The notes under the pieces were generated by a model that was given only the letters and a program-made list of their open reading frames with translations, did not search any database and was not told where the DNA came from. Below are positions 46,779 to 58,019 of a stretch of 64,000 nt of DNA, in pieces (position 1 is the first letter of the stretch; each line of letters opens with the position of its first letter). Made by a program: the position numbers and the translations under genes. Origin of the DNA: SSSZ01 sp016790965 (lineage in GTDB: Bacteria; Pseudomonadota; Gammaproteobacteria; Burkholderiales; Rhodocyclaceae); the NCBI GenBank assembly GCA_016790965.1, contig JAEUNZ010000012.1, positions 89,910 to 153,909 on the forward strand, written 5' to 3'.

Positions 46779-46848
46779 GCATTCCCGCCGCGCCGGACTC
46801 GGAGTATTCTCCCCCGCGGGGCGCAAGACCCCACGGGGAGAGGAGACC

Positions 46849-47463
46849 ATGCACCGACTATTGGATATCCTGGCGTCCGGCGTCCATGATGCCAAGAACC
46901 AGTTATTCGTCGCCGAATCGATGATTGCCACGGCGGAAAAGGCCCACGGGATCGATTTGGGTGAAGCGCGTTACGCCATCGAAGCCGCCGCGGGCCGCCT
47001 GTCCCGTACCCTGACCACCTACCGGCTTTTGCGCCATGGCGCCAGCCTGGCCATCGTGCCCACGGTAGTGGCCGATCTGTGCGAGGAGGTGAAGCTCGCC
47101 CAGGCCAAACACCTGGAGCAGGCTGGCATCCGTCTAGGTCTCGTCTGTTCCGTGCTGGATGAATGGCCCCTGGACCGCGATCTAGTGGGTGACATCCTCA
47201 ACAATGCCGTGCAGAACGCGGGACGCCACGCCCGCTCTCGGGTCGAGTTGAGCGCAGTACTGGAAGGGGGCGAGCTGGTCCTGAGGGTGGAGGATGATGG
47301 CCCCGGATTTGCCGATCCTTCTACCGCTACGGCGGGGGGTACCGGGCTCCTGGTAGGCGAACGCCTGGCTGCCCTGCACGTCCGGCGGGGACGGAGCGGG
47401 GCTCTCTTCCTTTCCAACGGCGGCCGGCTGGGCGGGGCCGTGTTCGAACTGCGCCTGCCCTGA
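46849..47463 (+). CDS. Stand-alone histidine kinase-like ATPase protein
   Basis: A 204-residue soluble protein with an N-terminal helix carrying HDAKNQL (H14, a possible phosphorylation site) and a C-terminal HATPase fold (DILNNAVQNAG, VEDDGPGFAD, GGTGLLVGERL). There is no sensor or membrane segment, so the signal must come from a partner or by cytoplasmic binding. Its stop overlaps the receiver-TPR gene by one base, so the two form a coupled two-component pair. Confidence 0.75.
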   Translation: MHRLLDILASGVHDAKNQLFVAESMIATAEKAHGIDLGEARYAIEAAAGRLSRTLTTYRLLRHGASLAIVPTVVADLCEEVKLAQAKHLEQAGIRLGLVCSVLDEWPLDRDLVGDILNNAVQNAGRHARSRVELSAVLEGGELVLRVEDDGPGFADPSTATAGGTGLLVGERLAALHVRRGRSGALFLSNGGRLGGAVFELRLP

Positions 47464-48824
47464 TGAGCGCCTACGCCAACAAGCGCTTCCTGGTCATCGA
47501 CGACCAGCCCCTGGCCCGGGAGAGCCTGCGCACCATCGCTCAGAGCGTGGGGGCCTTCGCGGTCGAATTCGCCTCCAATTACCAGGACGCCCTCTATCGC
47601 ATCCGCAACAACACGCCGGACGTGATCCTGTGCGACTACATGCTGGGCGACGGCCGTTCGGGTCAGCAGCTTCTGGAGGAATTGCGGCGTTTCGGCCTGC
47701 TGTCCGACGACACCATCTTCATGATGGTCACAGGCGAACAGGCCTATGAGCAGGTGGTCGCCGCCGTGGAACTGGTGCCCGACGACTACATCATCAAGCC
47801 CTTTTCGCCCGACAAGCTGCTCCTGCGCCTCGATCGCATTTCGGCCAAGAAGAAATTTTTCGCCGGGTATTACCGCGAGAAGCGGCGCCAGGATTACGCC
47901 GCCGCCCTGGCCGTCCTGGCCCGCAACAAGGAAGACGAGGCCGGCCGCCCCTATCGTTTCGAAATCCTGCGCCAGGAGGCGGAGGCTCATCTCGCTTCGG
48001 GCAACGCCGGTGCGGCGGAAGCGGCCTACCGCAACATCCTCACCGACTATGAATTTCCCTGGGCCCGGGCGGGGGTCGCCCGTTCGCTCCATCGCCAGAA
48101 CCGCCACGTGGAGGCCCGGGCGGAAATCGAGCAAGTGGTTGCCGGGACACCCAGTTACTTCGACGCGGCCGACCTCAAGGCCAGCATATGCATGGCCCAG
48201 GGGGAGCATGCCGAGGCCCAGAAAGTGCTCGACGAAGTGGCCCGCAAGACGCCGCGCAATTTCCTGCGCAAGCGGCTCCTGGCCGAGGCTGCCACCCTGA
48301 ACGGCGACGCCGAGGCGGCCCGGGCGGCGCTGGCCGACGTCATCGCCAACGACAGCATGCCGGGCGCCGTATCGCCGGCCGACCAGCTTGCCCTGGCTCG
48401 CAGTCAAGTGGCCGCAGGCGACGGCATCGCGGCGGAAAAGCTGCTGCTCAGCCTGCGTGAAAGCGACGTCAAGGGCTTCGACCTGGCTTTGCAGGCGAGC
48501 TACGTCGCCCTCCTGGCGCTCACCTCGCCGGAGCGCGGTGCACCGCGCCTCGCCGGCCTGCGCCCGGCCCTTCTCGACACCGAGCTGCCCACCGACACCC
48601 GCATCGACGTGCTGCGGGCGGCCCTGGCCGGGGCCGACGCCGAACTGGCTGAGCGTCAGGCGCGCAGCCTGATGGCCGGGCCAGAGGCAAAAAAGGTGTT
48701 TGCCTTGCTGCGCAAGGCCTACGCCCTGCACGGCCGCGACGCCGATCTGCGCGAAATCCAGCGCCAGGTGGCCCTGGAGCGTATCCACCACGAGCCGCCG
48801 GCCGGAGCAAGTTCCGCCGCATGA
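47463..48824 (+). CDS. Response regulator with TPR output (first copy)
   Basis: A 453-residue protein. The N-terminal receiver (FLVIDDQPLARES, phospho-Asp in VILCDYMLGDGRSG, VTGEQ and KPF) is complete. It is followed by about 300 residues of TPR-like helical repeats for protein-protein contacts in place of a DNA-binding domain. It is co-translated with the upstream HATPase protein and, through an ATGA overlap, with btuF. A second member lies at 53674-55368. Confidence 0.85.
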   Translation: MSAYANKRFLVIDDQPLARESLRTIAQSVGAFAVEFASNYQDALYRIRNNTPDVILCDYMLGDGRSGQQLLEELRRFGLLSDDTIFMMVTGEQAYEQVVAAVELVPDDYIIKPFSPDKLLLRLDRISAKKKFFAGYYREKRRQDYAAALAVLARNKEDEAGRPYRFEILRQEAEAHLASGNAGAAEAAYRNILTDYEFPWARAGVARSLHRQNRHVEARAEIEQVVAGTPSYFDAADLKASICMAQGEHAEAQKVLDEVARKTPRNFLRKRLLAEAATLNGDAEAARAALADVIANDSMPGAVSPADQLALARSQVAAGDGIAAEKLLLSLRESDVKGFDLALQASYVALLALTSPERGAPRLAGLRPALLDTELPTDTRIDVLRAALAGADAELAERQARSLMAGPEAKKVFALLRKAYALHGRDADLREIQRQVALERIHHEPPAGASSAA

Positions 48825-49702
48825 AATCCTGGCTTTTTGCCCTGGCCGTCGCGCTTGCCCTGCCAGCCCGGGCCGAGGTCGTGCTGAGGGACGACGCGGG
48901 CAATACCCTGCGCCTTGCGGCACCAGCCCGCCGCATCGTGGCCCTGGCGCCCCATCTGGCCGAGACCCTGTTTGCCGCAGGGGCCGGTGAGCGCCTAGTC
49001 GGCACCGTGAGCCATAGCGACTACCCCCCGCAGGCGAGGGCCGTGCCCCGGTTGGGCGACGCCGGCCGGGTGGACCTGGAGGTGGTGGCCGCCTTGAAGC
49101 CCGATCTCGTCCTCGCCTGGCAGAGCGGCAACCCGGCCGGGCAGATCGCCCGCCTGCGCAGTCTTGGGGTGCCGGTCTTCGTCGTCGAGCCGCGCCGCCT
49201 GGACGACGTGGCCGACCAGATCGAGCGCCTGGGTCTCTTGGCCGGCAGCGAGGCCGCGGCAGCGCAGGCCGCCGCAGCGTATCGGGCGCGTCTCGCCGCC
49301 CTGGCCGCCGCTCAGCGCGACAAGGCCCCGGTGCGGGTCTTCTACCAGATCTGGGATGCTCCCCTCATCACCGTGGGTGGGCGCCAGATCATTTCCGACC
49401 TCATCCAGCTGTGTGGCGGCCGCAATGTCTTCGCCAGCCTGGAGGCGGTCGCGCCGGCGGTCAGCGTCGAGGCGGTGCTGGCCGCCGATCCGGAGGTCAT
49501 CATCGCCTCCCTTAGCGCCGAGGAGCGCTCCGAGGCCCTCAGCGGATGGAAGCGTTGGCCGCGGCTCACCGCTGCCCGGCGGGGCAATCTGGTGTCCATC
49601 CCGCCGGACCTCGTGCAGCGCCATACCCCCAGGCTTCTGGACGGCGCCGAGCGCCTGTGCAAGGCCCTGGACGAGGCTCGGGCAAAGCGTTCGCGCTTTT
49701 GA
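48821..49702 (+). CDS. btuF: BtuF-like cobalamin-binding periplasmic protein
   Basis: A 293-residue periplasmic binding protein with signal peptide (MKSWLFALAVALALPARA) and a helical-backbone type III binding fold (IVALAPHLAETLFAAGAG, LKPDLVLAWQSG, DLIQLCGGRNVFASL). It resembles BtuF, but corrinoid specificity is inferred from the family. It starts in an ATGA overlap with a signalling gene rather than with btuCD, which lie at 27178-28979. It probably serves that transporter. Confidence 0.8.
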   Translation: MKSWLFALAVALALPARAEVVLRDDAGNTLRLAAPARRIVALAPHLAETLFAAGAGERLVGTVSHSDYPPQARAVPRLGDAGRVDLEVVAALKPDLVLAWQSGNPAGQIARLRSLGVPVFVVEPRRLDDVADQIERLGLLAGSEAAAAQAAAAYRARLAALAAAQRDKAPVRVFYQIWDAPLITVGGRQIISDLIQLCGGRNVFASLEAVAPAVSVEAVLAADPEVIIASLSAEERSEALSGWKRWPRLTAARRGNLVSIPPDLVQRHTPRLLDGAERLCKALDEARAKRSRF

Positions 49703-49794
49703 TCCACGCGAAGAGCCCCTTCTCGGGCGCCGGCTATAATCCTTCGCGTGCCATGCCTCCTTGTCATCGCCGTCACCTTTCCGCGCGTCCAACT

Positions 49795-50133
49795 ATGAAC
49801 CCTCGCTCCCTTGCCGCTCTCGCCGCACTCCTCGCCTTCCTGCCCGCCGCCCAGGCGGTGGAGCCCGCAGCCCTCGCCGCCCTGGAAGAGCTGGGCCGCA
49901 TCAATGGCGTCGCCTTGGCCTGCCGGCAGCCCGCCCTGGGCAGCCGCGCCCGCAACGCGGTTACGACCGGCGCCCCGAAGATGCGCGACTATGGCGAGAT
50001 ATTCGAAAAGGCCACCCAGGACGCCTACCTCGCCCAGGGCCAAAAGGGTAGTTGCCCGGACGGCAAGACACTCAGTCAGGCGCTGGATCAGGCCGAAGCA
50101 GCCCTGAATGCCGCCTTTCCCCGTCAGCCGTGA
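49795..50133 (+). CDS. Small periplasmic protein of unknown function
   Basis: 112 residues with a signal peptide (MNPRSLAALAALLAFLPAAQA) and a helical domain holding two cysteines (residues near 41 and 81). No family recognised. ATG 49795 is favoured over more distant starts because it opens a clear signal peptide. It overlaps the SCO gene by GTGA, so a role in copper or cytochrome assembly is possible by association only. Confidence 0.6.
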   Translation: MNPRSLAALAALLAFLPAAQAVEPAALAALEELGRINGVALACRQPALGSRARNAVTTGAPKMRDYGEIFEKATQDAYLAQGQKGSCPDGKTLSQALDQAEAALNAAFPRQP

Positions 50134-50720
50134 AGCGCCGCACCGCCCTCGGCCTCCTCCTAGCGATCGGCTGCGGGCTACCGGCGGCGGCCCAGACCGG
50201 CCATCGTTCCGGTAGCGGGGCGCCGGAGGAAATCGTTCCGCGCTATCTCCTGCAGGACCCCAACGGGCGGGCGGTAAGCAGTGAGGATTTTCGGGGTCGC
50301 TTCCAGTTGATCGCCTTCGGTTACACGGCCTGCCCCGACGTCTGCCCCACCAGTCTGGTCGAAATGGGGGCCGTTCTAGACGGCCTGGGGGCTCGGGCCG
50401 ACAAGGTCCAAGCCCTCTTCATCACTGTGGATCCGGAACGCGACACCGGTGCCGTGCTCAAGAACTACACCAGCTTCTTCAATCCCCGCATCGTCGGCCT
50501 GACCGGGACGCCCCTCCTGGTCCGCCGGGCCGCCGACAACTTCAAGGTGCGCTACGAAAAAGTGCGGGATCCCGCCGATACCTCGGGACGCTACGCCGTC
50601 GATCACTCGGCCGGACTCTACCTGATCGGCCCGGACGGCCGCTTCCTCAAGCGCTTTCCCTACGCCACTCCTCCCGCCACCCTGGTGGAAACCCTCGTCC
50701 AGTTCCTGGACGGCCGCTGA
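50130..50720 (+). CDS. SCO1/SenC-type copper chaperone
   Basis: A 196-residue thioredoxin-fold protein that delivers copper to cytochrome oxidase or acts as a thiol reductase. The copper ligands are seen: CPDVC in GYTACPDVCPTS and the histidine in VDHSAGLYLIG. The frame starts with GTG at 50130 in a GTGA overlap, followed by a signal peptide. No cytochrome oxidase genes are adjacent. Confidence 0.88.
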   Translation: MKRRTALGLLLAIGCGLPAAAQTGHRSGSGAPEEIVPRYLLQDPNGRAVSSEDFRGRFQLIAFGYTACPDVCPTSLVEMGAVLDGLGARADKVQALFITVDPERDTGAVLKNYTSFFNPRIVGLTGTPLLVRRAADNFKVRYEKVRDPADTSGRYAVDHSAGLYLIGPDGRFLKRFPYATPPATLVETLVQFLDGR

Positions 50721-50823
50721 CCCGGAAAATCCTGGCCGGCCGCTGATCGTCGGTCATGTCGGATCGAGCCTCCTGCCGTGACGGGCGCGCAATCAGCGCG
50801 CCTCGGCATCCAGGCAAACCGGT

Positions 50824-53223
<2,400 letters not shown>

Positions 53224-53464
53224 GGGGCGTACCGGTCCGTAGGGAGTGGAGAGAGTAACGCGCCAACTGTCTTTCGGACCGACGCCGAGGCCCGGGGAAT
53301 TTTTACAGGATGTTGCGGCGGGGCGTGCCCCAGCTTCGTCCGGCGTGCAGGCCGAGGGCGTTCCCGCGACACTCGGTATTGCTTCCAGGTGTGCCCACTT
53401 TGCTGCTCTGGCCGGCATCGGGGGCCGAACCGGGAATCCGTGAACATTTCGCCCCGCCGCCCTA

Positions 53465-53637
53465 GTAGCCTGACCCACAGGTTGCGGAACAGGATGAAAG
53501 CGAAGGATTTGCTTCTCTGGCTAGGCGCCGAAGTTGCAAACCCCGGCAGCAATAGCCGAAGCTATTGCGAGGATGAGCAACAACGCCAGGGAGGCAAAGA
53601 CAAGCTTTCATGTTGCGTCATCTGTGGGTCAGGCTAC
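53465..53637. repeat. Palindromic intergenic element R4
   Basis: GTAGCCTGACCCACAG (53465-53480) faces its perfect reverse complement (53622-53637); one mismatch and two further pairs lie outside. Inside is a perfect hairpin, CAATAGC-cgaa-GCTATTG. Its surroundings (ATAGC, GAGGATGAGCAACAACGCC) resemble the central part of R1. The 450-base gap 53224-53673 holds no gene besides this element. Confidence 0.75.
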
Positions 53638-53673
53638 CAGGCCCGGCCGTGCCCGACGCTGGACCCGCGTCGC

Positions 53674-55368
53674 TCAGCGCCGCTGCTCCGGTTCCGCAAC
53701 GCCGTACTTGTGGGCCACGCTGGTGTAGAGTTCCCGCGCCGAGATGACCTTGGGGCTGCGGCGGTCCTTCTGCTGCGCCTTTTCCAGGTACTGCCAGCCG
53801 CGGGCCGCCAGATCGGCGTCCCAGCCCGAGCGGTCCAGGAGGGTGAAAATGGCCTTGGCGGCGTTGATGAGGAATTGCAGATTGGGTACCTGGTCGGCCG
53901 CCTGCATGAGTAGCCGGACCGAGCCCTCGAAGTCGCCGCTGCGGGCTGCCAGGACGCCCCGGTTGTTGAGTTCGACGATTTCCCGGCTCACCTGGTCGAG
54001 CAGTTCCCGGCCCGCATCGCCCTGGCCGGTCTTCTCGAAAACATTGCCGATGTGGCCGAGGAGTTGTCGGTCCTCGTTGTTTTCCGCCGCCACCTGGCGG
54101 ATGAGGGCCTTGCCGGCGTCGCCCTTGCCGGTGGCGAAGCAGGCGTGGGCCAGATCGACCACCACCCGCTGCGAAAGGGGTTTGCCCCTTTCGGCGCACT
54201 CTTTCGCCACCTCCTGCTGCATGTCGAGGGCCTGCTCGGCCAGTTGCCTGGCCTTGGCGCTCTCGCCGTCGGCCTGGGCACAGAGGCTCTCGGCGGAGAG
54301 GGCGGCGAGTTCGGCCAGCTTGTCGCCCCGCCAGTCGCGGCGCAGTTCAGCCACCACGCGGCGGGAGGCGCTGCTGTCGCCCCGCTCTATCAGCACCCGG
54401 GCCAGATTGGCGAAGTCATCCACCGTCTTCAGGCTGGAGCCGCGGTGACGTTCGAGTACCTTGCCGTAGGCCTTTTCCGCCGCCAGGAGGTCGCCGTTGC
54501 GCGCCGCGATGTCGCCTACCAGGCGCTGCCGCAGCGTGTTGTTGGGCGATACCTGGGCCGCTCTTTGCAGCGCCTCCTGAGCCGCCTCGGGATGGCCGCG
54601 GGCTTCCTCTACGGCGGCCAGAAAATCGTAGGCGGCGAGAAACTCCGGGGACTCGACAGTGATCTGGCTGGCGAGCTTGCCGGCTTCCTCCAGGGCGCCG
54701 CGCTCCTTGAGGGCCGCAGCCAGACCCATCTTGGCCCAGGGCACCACCCGCCCTTCGAGGACGCGCCGGTACACCGCTTCGGCCTCCGCGGTCCTGCCCA
54801 GGGAGTGCAGCAATTCGCCCTTGAAGCGCAGGGCGTCGTAGAGGTAGTTGGGTTGCTGTTGCACGACGCGGTCGCAGGCCACCACGGCCTCCTGCAGGGC
54901 ACCTCGCTCGATCTGCTCGTAGATGTGGCGCAGCACATGCTTCTTGTAGATGGCCCGCACTAGGCGCTGTTGCAACTGCTCCGCGTTGAAGGGCTTGATG
55001 AGGTAGTCGTCGGGCGCCAGTTCGGCCAGGGCGACGACATTGTTGTAGCCGCGCTCGCCGGTGATGATGAGATAGACCGTGGATAGGGGAATCAGGTGGG
55101 CATGGCGCAATTCTTCCAGGAGTTGCTGGCCGTCGCGGCCGTCCTCCAGGATGAAATCCGACAGGACGATGTCGAAGCGGTTGCCCTTGACCTGACGGAT
55201 GACCTCGGCCGTATTGCCGGCCCCGTGCACCGCGGCGACGCCCAGGGCCGAAAGCATGACGCGCAGGGACTCCCTGGCGGGAGGGTGGCGGTCCACGATG
55301 AGGACCCGCTTCTTGGTGAGGGCCTGCTGGAGCACCAGCAGCATCTCGTCGTTATCCAGGGCGTCCAT
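53674..55368 (-). CDS. Response regulator with TPR output (second copy)
   Basis: A 564-residue protein with receiver and TPR repeats, homologous to the protein at 47463. The phospho-Asp is in IVLSDFILEDGRDG, with ITGERGY and KPFN following. The acidic pair is altered: IVDRHPP has Arg where the second Asp normally sits. The C-terminal 400 residues form TPR-like repeats. No kinase gene is adjacent. The start MDALDNDEM at 55368 is chosen because the longer frame runs antisense to mnmG. Confidence 0.8.
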   Translation of the reverse strand: MDALDNDEMLLVLQQALTKKRVLIVDRHPPARESLRVMLSALGVAAVHGAGNTAEVIRQVKGNRFDIVLSDFILEDGRDGQQLLEELRHAHLIPLSTVYLIITGERGYNNVVALAELAPDDYLIKPFNAEQLQQRLVRAIYKKHVLRHIYEQIERGALQEAVVACDRVVQQQPNYLYDALRFKGELLHSLGRTAEAEAVYRRVLEGRVVPWAKMGLAAALKERGALEEAGKLASQITVESPEFLAAYDFLAAVEEARGHPEAAQEALQRAAQVSPNNTLRQRLVGDIAARNGDLLAAEKAYGKVLERHRGSSLKTVDDFANLARVLIERGDSSASRRVVAELRRDWRGDKLAELAALSAESLCAQADGESAKARQLAEQALDMQQEVAKECAERGKPLSQRVVVDLAHACFATGKGDAGKALIRQVAAENNEDRQLLGHIGNVFEKTGQGDAGRELLDQVSREIVELNNRGVLAARSGDFEGSVRLLMQAADQVPNLQFLINAAKAIFTLLDRSGWDADLAARGWQYLEKAQQKDRRSPKVISARELYTSVAHKYGVAEPEQRR

Positions 55369-55515
55369 GGCTGCACGGGGGGATCGGGTGCCCTCCACGG
55401 TACTGGAAGACCTCGGCAGGGACAAGGGAGCCGGCCGATTTCTGTTAATTTTCAGCCCTCTGACGTAAAATCTCGCTCCCTCCTGCCTGGACACGGGCGC
55501 GGATTCCAAACTCCC

Positions 55516-57405
55516 ATGCTCTACCCCTCCCGATTCGATGTCATCGTCGTCGGTGGCGGCCACGCCGGCACCGAGGCCGCGCTCGCCGCAGCCCGGGCGG
55601 GAGCCAGCACGCTGCTGCTGACCCATAACCTCGACACCCTCGGGGCCATGAGCTGCAACCCGTCCATCGGCGGCATCGGCAAGGGCCATCTGGTGCGCGA
55701 GGTCGATGCCCTGGGCGGTGCCATGGCGGCGGCCACCGACGAGGCCGGTATCCAGTTCCGCATTCTCAATGCCTCGAAAGGTCCGGCGGTGCGCGCCACC
55801 CGCGCCCAGGCCGATCGCGTGTTGTACAAGCAGGCCATCCGCACGCGCCTGGAAAACCAGCCCAACTTGACCATTTTCGCCCAGGCTTGCGACGACCTCA
55901 TCGTCGAGGGCGAGCGCGTGGCCGGCGCCGTGACCCAACTGGGCATCCGCTTTATGGCGGATGCCGTGGTGCTGACCGCCGGCACTTTCCTTAATGGCAA
56001 GATCCACGTCGGCCTGGAAAACTACACGGGCGGCCGCATGGGCGACCCTCCTTCTGTCTCGCTGGCCGCCCGCCTGAAGGAGCTGAACCTGCCCCAAGGG
56101 CGGCTCAAGACCGGCACCCCGCCGCGCCTCGACGGGAAGACCATCGATTTTTCGGTGATGGAGGAGCAGCACTCGGACGATCCACTTCCGGTCTTCTCCT
56201 TCCTCGGCAACGCCGCCCAGCATCCGCAGCAGTTGCCCTGCTGGATCACCGAGACCAACGAACGTACCCACGACATCATCCGCAGCGGCCTGGACCGTTC
56301 GCCGATGTACACGGGCGTCATCGAAGGCGTCGGGCCGCGCTATTGCCCGTCGATCGAGGACAAGATCCACCGTTTCGCCGACAAGAGTCAGCACAACGTC
56401 TTTCTCGAGCCTGAAGGCCTGACCACTCACGAGATCTACCCCAACGGGGTATCGACCAGCCTGCCCTTCGACATCCAGCTCGCCCTGGTACGCTCGATCC
56501 GCGGCCTGGAGAACTGCCACATCCTGCGCCCCGGCTACGCCATCGAATACGATTTCTATGACCCGCGCGGCCTCAAGGACACTCTGGAGACCAAGGCCAT
56601 CGCCGGTCTGTTCTTCGCTGGCCAGATCAACGGCACCACCGGCTACGAGGAGGCTGCCGCCCAGGGGCTGCTCGCGGGCATCAACGCCGTACGCCACGCC
56701 AATGGCCAGGAAGGCTGGTGCCCCAAGCGCAACGAGGCCTACCTCGGCGTGCTGGTGGACGATCTCATCACCCGCGGTGTCTCCGACCCCTACCGGATGT
56801 TTACAAGCCGGGCCGAATACCGCCTGAGCCTGCGCGAAGACAACGCGGATCTGCGCCTCACCGAGCAGGGCCGCCAACTGGGCCTCGTCGGCGACGCCCG
56901 CTGGGATGCCTTCTGCCGCAAGCGCGATGCCGTCGCCGCCGAGCAGGAGCGCCTGAAGTCCACCTGGGTCAATCCCAAAATCACGCCGGCCGAGGACTGC
57001 ATCCGCGTCCTGGGCAAGGCCATCGACCACGAGTACAACCTGTTCGAACTGCTGCGCCGGCCGGAAGTGAGCTACGCCAGCCTGCTTTCCCTGCCCGGCG
57101 CCGGCGAAGGCCAGAGCGACCCGCTGGTCGTCGAGCAACTGGAGATTTCCGCCAAGTACCAGGGCTACATCGACCGCCAGGCGGAGGAAGTAGCCAAGTC
57201 GGCCAGCTACGAGAGCACCTTTCTGCCCGAGGATCTGGATTACGGCACCGTGGCCGGCCTGTCCAACGAAGTGAAGCAGAAGCTCACCCTGCATCGGCCC
57301 CAGACCATCGGCCAGGCCTCGCGCGTCCAGGGCGTCACCCCGGCCGCCATCTCGCTGCTGCTCATCCACCTGAGGCGCTCCGGCGCGGGACGCGAGGCGG
57401 CATGA
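55516..57405 (+). CDS. mnmG: tRNA uridine-5-carboxymethylaminomethyl modification enzyme MnmG
   Basis: FAD-dependent enzyme of 629 residues acting with MnmE to modify wobble uridine in tRNA. The FAD motif is at VVGGGHAGTEAALAAA, followed by CNPSIGGIGKGHL and the C-terminal NGTTGYEEAAAQGL and ITRGVSDPYRMFTSRAEYRL signatures. The start at 55516 is preceded by a possible -10 TAAAAT (55466-55471). It overlaps rsmG by ATGA. Confidence 0.95.
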   Translation: MLYPSRFDVIVVGGGHAGTEAALAAARAGASTLLLTHNLDTLGAMSCNPSIGGIGKGHLVREVDALGGAMAAATDEAGIQFRILNASKGPAVRATRAQADRVLYKQAIRTRLENQPNLTIFAQACDDLIVEGERVAGAVTQLGIRFMADAVVLTAGTFLNGKIHVGLENYTGGRMGDPPSVSLAARLKELNLPQGRLKTGTPPRLDGKTIDFSVMEEQHSDDPLPVFSFLGNAAQHPQQLPCWITETNERTHDIIRSGLDRSPMYTGVIEGVGPRYCPSIEDKIHRFADKSQHNVFLEPEGLTTHEIYPNGVSTSLPFDIQLALVRSIRGLENCHILRPGYAIEYDFYDPRGLKDTLETKAIAGLFFAGQINGTTGYEEAAAQGLLAGINAVRHANGQEGWCPKRNEAYLGVLVDDLITRGVSDPYRMFTSRAEYRLSLREDNADLRLTEQGRQLGLVGDARWDAFCRKRDAVAAEQERLKSTWVNPKITPAEDCIRVLGKAIDHEYNLFELLRRPEVSYASLLSLPGAGEGQSDPLVVEQLEISAKYQGYIDRQAEEVAKSASYESTFLPEDLDYGTVAGLSNEVKQKLTLHRPQTIGQASRVQGVTPAAISLLLIHLRRSGAGREAA

Positions 57406-58019
57406 ATCGCGCTGCCCTGGATGCCGGCCTCGCCAGCCTGGGGGGCGACCTGACCGTGCCGGCCCGGGAGGCGCTGCTCGCCTTCCGCGACCTGCTGCTC
57501 AAATGGAACCGCACCTACAACCTGACGGCGATTCGGGATCCCGAGCAGGCCCTGGCCCACCACATTCTCGATTCCCTGGCCATCCTCCCCTGGGTCGGAG
57601 AGGAACCCCTGCTCGACGTGGGCAGCGGCGGCGGCCTGCCCGGCATTCCCCTGGCCATCGCCCGGCCGGCCCTGGCGGTTACTCTGATCGACGCGGTGGA
57701 CAAGAAGACCAGCTTCCAGCGTCAAGCGGCCATCGAGTTAGGACTGGGCAATGTCGTCGCCCTCCACGGCCGGGTCGAAGCCCTGTCGGGCAGCTTTGCC
57801 CAGATCGTCTCCCGCGCCTTTTCCGACCTCGCCGCCTTCGTTGGGGTGACCCGGCATCTCCTGGCGCCCGGGGGGCGTTGGTTGGCCATGAAGGGGCTGC
57901 ACCCGGTGGCGGAAATGGCCGCCCTGCCCAGCGGCGTGGTGGTCGACGCCGTCCATCCACTCACCGTTCCAGGCCTCGACGCCGAACGCCACCTGATCGT
58001 TCTGAAAGCCGCTCCATGA
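57402..58019 (+). CDS. rsmG: 16S rRNA (guanine527-N7)-methyltransferase
   Basis: Methyltransferase of 205 residues with the SAM loop LLDVGSGGGLPGIPLAI and the NLTAI motif near the N-terminus. It starts in an ATGA overlap with mnmG and ends in an ATGA overlap with parA, the conserved mnmG-rsmG-parA block near the origin in many proteobacteria. Confidence 0.95.
   Translation: MNRAALDAGLASLGGDLTVPAREALLAFRDLLLKWNRTYNLTAIRDPEQALAHHILDSLAILPWVGEEPLLDVGSGGGLPGIPLAIARPALAVTLIDAVDKKTSFQRQAAIELGLGNVVALHGRVEALSGSFAQIVSRAFSDLAAFVGVTRHLLAPGGRWLAMKGLHPVAEMAALPSGVVVDAVHPLTVPGLDAERHLIVLKAAP

Noticed and set aside
50721..50823. Another copy of the R1 repeat family
   Set aside because: GGGCGCGC-like bases occur, but neither end matches R1. 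The resemblance is only GC-rich composition.
55369..57369. N-terminal extension of the receiver-TPR protein running antisense to mnmG
   Set aside because: MnmG is unmistakable on the other strand. The receiver domain starts naturally at 55368.
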